Assembly (NCBI RefSeq): GCF_001540865.1
Contig: NC_033622.1
Coordinates: 8,536,200 to 8,600,199, forward strand
Reading direction: 5' to 3'
DNA: 64,000 bases
Source: Ananas comosus
Taxonomy: Eukaryota; Streptophyta; Magnoliopsida; Poales; Bromeliaceae
The translations under genes and the position numbers were made by a program. The notes beneath the pieces were generated by a model that saw nothing but the letters and a program-made list of their open reading frames with translations, searched no databases and was not told the DNA's origin. Positions 58,379 through 64,000 of the stretch are shown in pieces. Each line of letters starts with the position of its first letter. Position 1 is the first letter of the stretch.

Positions 58379-58840
58379 ATGGAGGAGGCCGGAGAAATTA
58401 GGGAGAGGCCGACGGAGGTGGTGGTGCACAAGGTGGAGGCGCCGCCGCTGCGAACTAGTTTGAGCAAGATGAAGCTGAGGTTGAAGGAGACGTTCTTCCC
58501 CGATGACCCATTCCGCTGCTTCGAAGGCCAACCTCTGAAGACGAAATGGGCACTAGCCGCCAAGTATCTGTTCCCGATCCTCGGCTGGGCACCAAACTAC
58601 TCCCTTTCGCTCTTCAAGTCCGACTTCATTTCCGGCCTCACGATCGCCAGTTTGGCCATCCCGCAGGCAATATAAATAAATTAATGCACTCAGCCCTTCA
58701 GCAGTTCGATCATTTCTCAGGACGCGTTTATATTGCAGGGCATTAGCTATGCAAAGCTTGCTAATTTACCTCCCATCATCGGTCTATGTGAGTACCATAA
58801 TAACCTTTCTTCTCTTCTTAACCGGTGCAAATTAAGTAGT

Positions 58841-58889
<49 letters not shown>

Positions 58890-60668
58890 CGTATGTGATA
58901 ATTATGGTACGTACATACATATATAGATTCGAGCTTTGTACCGCCGCTTGTATATGCGGTGCTGGGGAGCTCGAGGGACCTTGCTGTGGGTCCTGTGTCC
59001 ATCGCCTCGCTCATAATGGGATCGATGCTGAGGCAGGCGGTGAACCCCAGCGCTGACCCGTTGCTCTTCCTTCAGCTGGCGTTCACTTCAACCTTCTTTG
59101 CCGGACTCTTCCAGGCTTCTCTTGGCATATTCAGGTACACATTTTTTATATAATAATTTGCAAGCCCGTCTTCACCATTCACTACAAAGCTTTAGCTCTC
59201 TGTTTCAGGTAAAACTCGATCGATTGCAGCTTCAGTAGTCTTCTTCTTCCCTCTCTCTCTTTTTCTTTTTTTTTTTTTAAGTGGGGTTTTCCTTTGATTC
59301 TTATCGATCTTATTAAATTTATACAGTCCCTTAATTCAGTGACCAGCAGTTCTCTTAATAGGTTCCCATTGGATCGGTCAAGGACAACCTCTTTTTCTCA
59401 CCAGATATTTTCACGTCTCTATTATTTTTATATTTATCTCAAATGAATATAAACTTGTGTACGTGTTATATATTTGCACAAAAGTTTATAAAAAAATAAA
59501 TATTTTTATAAAATTAATTCATCTTATTATATTTTATTAAATATATCCATCATATTCTAATTCAAATTTATATGAGTACTGCCAATAATAATTATATAGT
59601 TTTATTTTTTAATATATTTATTGAGTATTTTTGTATATTTTTTTTGATTCTGACGAAATCAAAATTTAATTATGTGTTTTAAATAAAAGTATAAAAATTT
59701 TAATTCACCTTTAATTCAAAATTTAAATTTAATTGTATCCACTTTAGCTAAAAATTTTTTCTTGTTAATTCAAATTTGATGTCCCAAATTAAATTTAATT
59801 CACAATTTTAACTCAAAATTTAATTTTAGCTTTATATTTTGATAAATTTATATTGAAATTGTATAGTTAAATTGCAACTCTGAATTTATGATGAAATAAA
59901 AATTTAAAAATTAAAAAGGATTAAAATTTAAAATATTTGCAAAACCAAATTGACTTTAAAATTTGAATTCTGAAAATTGAGTAGTTTATATTCAAATTTA
60001 AATTTAATTTTGAATCTATTATTTAAATTTAAACAATTTTTTATTTGATATGTCTATTTCTAAATATACCATTATATATATTTGATAGATCTATTTTAAA
60101 CACATTAAAAATTTTATTTTTATGAAAAAAAAAAATTAAGAGGAAAACACTATTTTTTATTGTTATAAAAATTTTTAGCATCGCAGGGGCTCTACTATAT
60201 AATGTAAGTAATATATAGGCTGTGTCTTCTTCGCCTGTCCATTTGTGTTCCAGGTTGGGCTTCATAATAGATTTCTTGTCCAAAGCGACCCTTGTGGGGT
60301 TCATGGCGGGAGCAGCAATCATAGTCTCCCTGCAGCAGCTGAAGAGCCTTTTGGGGATCGTTCACTTCACAAACCAGATGGGTTTGGTGCCTGTCATGAG
60401 CTCTATCTTCCACAGGACTAATGAGGTTAATTAATTAATTGGTTTCTATAAATAAATACATTCATTCGTACATACATAAACACGAGTTTGTTAATTTTAA
60501 ATATAAAAAATACTGCTATGTACTCTGCAGTAGTTTAAGTTTTCGTTTCTTATTATTTTTCGAAGTTGGAGTTTGATTTTGTATGGTTGGATTTTGATGC
60601 AGTGGTCTTGGCAGACAGTGTTGATGGGGATCTGCTTTCTGGTGTTCCTCCTGCTGGCTAGGCACATC
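58379..60668 (+). CDS. Group 3 sulfate transporter, exons 1-5 (3' part off window)
   Basis: Exons 58379-58666, 58739-58787, 58927-59134, 60254-60425 and 60603-60668 join to 783 nt, 261 codons, in phase. The protein starts MEEAGEIRERP, then PDDPFRCFEGQPLKTKW and the SLC26/SULTR membrane domain: SGLTIASLAIPQGISYAKLA, YSSFVPPLVYAVLGSSRDL, AVGPVSIASLIMGSML, RLGFIIDFLSKATLVGFMAG, SLQQLKSLLGIVHFT. This family moves sulfate with protons across membranes; group 3 members are largely plastid-linked or modify other SULTRs. The isoform was not resolved. An in-frame ATG exists upstream at 58325, but family N-termini favour 58379. Intron 1 has a GC donor (cag|gcaata). The rest of the membrane domain and the STAS domain lie past the window. 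Confidence 0.93.
58845..58881. repeat. (TA)n run in sulfate transporter intron 2
   Basis: Long TA repeat just after the exon 2 donor; exon 3 begins at 58927. Confidence 0.85.
59135..60253 (+). other. Sulfate transporter intron 3 (AT-rich)
   Basis: About 1.1 kb, donor gtacac and acceptor ttccag. It is very AT-rich with repeated aaatttaaatttaa-type words from 59450 onward. No inserted element with clear ends is seen. Confidence 0.75.
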
Positions 60669-61264
60669 GTATGATTTACTTCCTTTCTTCTTTATTATTT
60701 TACCTAGCTAGTATCATCGCCACGTACGTACGTATGTGTATAAAAGAGAAAGTATACTTTTACAAAAGCTATATAGGAACGCTATTTCATAAAAAATTGC
60801 CTCAACAAGCTCTTCTTAAGACAGTTTTGCAAGTCAGCTAATACATCCCTTATCTAAATCTTAAGGCTCCATTAAAGTACCCATTGTTGGAAACATAGTT
60901 GTTTTTTTATTACAAATATGCTTTTTAAAATATTTAATTTTTAAAGTAGTAAACAACTCTTTTCACAAACTGGACGCAAGCAATAATATTTTCGTCTAAT
61001 AGAGATCAAGAGGTAAGATGAAGCTTGTGAGTCGAGCTGTGGTATACACTATCCTAAAAAAAGGATTATCCTTTCATGTGCGAGGCTCTTGTGATCACTC
61101 ATAGCAATACAAATAACTCCGATCTTAAATTAAAGGACATCCATTTTTAGGATGTTGTTTAATTTTGACAGTTCATTATATGCTCATTTGATTGAGTATA
61201 CTATAATTTTGAAGACTTTATAAATTTTATTTTCTAAAAATTTCAAATACTCTAAATCATATTC
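60669..61264 (+). other. Start of sulfate transporter intron 5
   Basis: Begins gtatga after exon 5. It contains a short cgtacgtacgta run near 60724 and otherwise plain AT-rich sequence up to an LTR at 61265. Confidence 0.7.
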
Positions 61265-64000
61265 TGTCACGCTCAGGGGGCCGATTTTGAAAGTCTTTTT
61301 ATAATAAATACTATATTAGAAATTAGAGTTGCGAAAAATGTGCCCTTTTTTTTTTCAAATTTCACGTGACGTAAAGACCTGCGACAAATACAAAGTCCCT
61401 CTGCCCACACGGAAAGAGTCTCCTTTGTATTTGCACGACGTACCCAACGATAACAACAACAGGATCACAACAATAACCTACATTCACCAATTAACAAGTA
61501 ATAAATGCAATGCAATTCCATATAGCTAACCATCCTTAAAGATGATTTATACCTATAAACACTCCTTAGGCGTTGGATGATACGATGCACATTACAACAA
61601 CCATCCTACTTAAAAATGCTCCCCACCTAAAAACTTTATTTTTAAACTCTAAATGTTCATCCATGAAAACCATTCGAAAATCTTTTAAAACTATTTTCCA
61701 CTCGGAAACTTCATTTTTGAAAACCGACTATCTCGAGGGGTAGAAAACCACAACGCATAAATCCAAATACCAAAGATTCATAAAATTCTAATTGCATGCA
61801 TAAAAGAAAGTATCAACTCACACAATATTCAAATAATAACAATGATCATCTAACTGAACCATTTATTATTTAAACTACTAAATACGGAAAAGGAAAGTAA
61901 CCAAGGTGACGACCACTAACGTAGTCTAGTTAGGACGTCCTCCCGTCACACCAAGAAGCAACTCCTTGCCCGTACCACCTGGAAAAATGGGGGGTGAGAA
62001 ACCACAATCAAGGTTTCCCAGTGATAGACTGTTAGCGGGACCACCGCAGTGGCCCTCCCGTCGGATAGCGTGCCCGACCGCATTATGTAACACATATAAG
62101 GGTTAGATAAAAGCAGTGTAAAACAGAGATTAGACAACTAAGGATAATAGATCTATGATATCAGGCTACAAGAATTAGGTTATAGGGAACATGTTTGGGC
62201 ACTGTTCGGGTAGTGTCCTATTTATCTAAAACTTAAAAAAACACTACTAATGCCTAAGTATAAAGCAATCAACAAAAATTAAAGATTACTCTACTCAACA
62301 CAAACCGTCAATTTGGATCGATTGACAACAGAAAAGGAAAAAAAAGGAAAATCAATTCCATTTTGCTGCTCTTTTCCACTCAATCATGAATTTAGACGAG
62401 AGTTTGTCGTTTCTTCGCCAGCAGCCAAAGGATATAGTTTCGGCGGTTGTAAATAATTAATAAGGTGTTGATAATTAGCAGTCGCTTTTGGTTTAAGCGG
62501 ACTTTTTAACTTTATTATATAGCCTAGGACACACATATAGCACACTTTAAAGGATGTCGGTAATTTAGCTAGCAGCGACTTTTTTGACATGGTACTACAT
62601 TTAAAAGTGTCGTTAGACCGTTTTTGTGCTGTAGGAGGGCAAAGTTTATCTCTAAAAGAGTAAAAGAAAAATAACTGTAGACAATAAAGTGCAGAAAGTA
62701 GTATACTATGAGTCTCAAAGTACAACAGGTGGTCTTGTCATGGTAAACCCTAACCTCTTGCAAAATTAAAATTCGTCGAGGTTAGCCCTAGCTGTCTCTG
62801 TGAAGGGCTTAATCGAAGGCGCCTTCCCCCGGTCCTAGGTCCTCTCCGGAGTGGAGGTCTGAAAGAAAACATAAAAGGGGGGTGAGAACTATTAATTTTA
62901 GTTCCAGTGCGGCAATTATGACCTCAGTCAGTGCCCACTAGGGCCCCAAAGGAATGGTAAGTATATGAGCTATGAGAAATAATAAAAAGAAAGAGTTTGC
63001 ATTAAGGAGAAGCAAAAATAAAATGCTAAAAACTAATGTTGCTAAGCAAGATGTCAAAATGGTTGTACATTCTATATTCAAATGAAGTATGTTCCAAAGC
63101 AGGATACTATATCCAAATAGCGAGAAGTAGAGGTAACTGATTACTATGAATATGTCGAGATATGCTTATCATGTAAATGAGTATACTATGATGCAATAAT
63201 AGGACTATCAGTATGATACTGGGTTCAATATGCTATGGTGAGCATGTCATAGTATAAACTACTGATCTATTAGTAGTTGATTATTCTGTTCAATCTGTTT
63301 GTCGATTTTTTCATTTAAGGACCACAGGGTTAGTCAGTTTGTGGCTAAGTGCTGTGGTAGCCAACATCCTCTTTGGAATGTGTTGTTCCATCGACCCGTA
63401 GTTTCTTCAATTACGCACCGAAGAAAACATAAGCGATAGGTAATCCGAGAGATGACCGGTTGTAGGGAGCGACCCTAATGGTTCATGTTACGAATGAGCC
63501 AAATGGAAGAGTATAGTCCAAGTTCAATACCCTGTCTCATATGTTCGTACATGGTATAGTTCATAGTCCCGAGATTGTTAAGTCAAACTTTGGAGTTCGT
63601 GTTGAAGTCTGCATGCATAACCACCTCTTTATTGACATGACTTTTTAGATGACAAGTATATCAATTTCTAGGCATATATAGGTTCAGCACATGACCGGAG
63701 TCGATGCCTTCATGCATGGGTCCAATTATTCAAATAAGGCCAAGTCCCCGAGCTTTTATGGCTTAACAGAACCTCCAGTTCACTATAGGAATAATTTAAT
63801 GCATGGCAAAGATGCTCATTTTCAATAAAGTTTATGATGTCCAAGTCTGAATAGATGACAAATTTTATGCGAGTACAATACTAATGTTCTCTATATATGG
63901 AGGTCGACTGTTTACACGTAAGATTAGTCATAGTTAAGCATCCTAAATTCCATAAGATTATTTATATGGGAAATGCATGAATTTTTACTCTAAAGCCATA
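61265..64000 (-). mobile_element. LTR-retrotransposon sequence in sulfate transporter intron 5 (partial)
   Basis: Starts tgtcacgctcaggg, the minus-strand LTR end used by the other elements here. Up to about 62270 it resembles element D LTRs (agagtctcctttgta, compare agagtctcccctgta at 34680). From about 62700 it resembles solo LTR 18279-20973 (gagaactattaattttagtt; tgtggtagccaaca). Two LTR families are therefore probably nested. The right end, target duplication and any internal genes are outside the window. Confidence 0.7.

Overview
The window is plant nuclear DNA, probably from a monocot. That is inferred from the sulfate transporter and receptor-kinase families and from the density of nested Tekay/Del-type Ty3-gypsy elements; the species is not determined. 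Most of the window is layered LTR retrotransposons. Three host genes are recognisable: one is in normal text and two are readable only when the text is reversed.

Positions 1 to about 7948 are the most unusual part. In all six normal frames they make no sense. Read backwards WITHOUT complementing (from 7948 down to 1), they hold two well-formed plant genes on the same strand. One is an intronless 848-codon S-domain receptor-like kinase of the SD2-5 type (7873 down to 5327). The other is the first six exons of POLD3, the third subunit of DNA polymerase delta (4223 down to 736), with canonical GT-AG introns and correct phases; it runs off the left edge. The rest of the window reads normally. No known biological process reverses a strand without complementing it, so I read this as a data or assembly artefact (or deliberate text reversal). 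Its junction lies in or beside a (TA)n run at 7948-7968, which is nearly mirror-symmetric and hides the breakpoint.

7971-9384 is a micron-like MITE followed by AT-rich non-coding DNA. 9390-17764 is a complete but decayed plus-strand Tekay-type element (TSD aaata). 17927-51942 is one 5'-truncated Ty3-gypsy copy (element A), opened by successive insertions: solo LTR 18279-20973 (TSD taaac), solo LTR 20998-25320 (TSD agttg), minus-strand element C 27665-46068 (TSD gttga) carrying element D 34598-44032 in its 5' LTR (TSD agatg), and solo LTR E1 46843-51917 (near-TSD cttcc/tttcc) carrying solo LTR E2 48395-50765 (TSD ttaaa(g)). With every insertion removed, the protease reading frame and the 3' LTR of element A become continuous again, which supports the reconstruction.

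51943-53330 is AT-rich with short tandem repeats and one N flanked by an exact duplication. 53757-56621 holds six MITE-like foldback elements, each placed between (TA)n or (CT)n/(TA)n runs, like the rice micron family. 58379-60668 is the 5' half (five exons, 261 codons) of a group 3 sulfate transporter. Its next intron carries LTR-retrotransposon sequence from 61265 to the right edge, so the remaining exons are outside the window.

No novel biological system was found. The findings best worth follow-up are the mirror-written gene segment, the palindrome clusters at a fixed place in several LTR families, the micron-like cluster and the assembly-quality signals.
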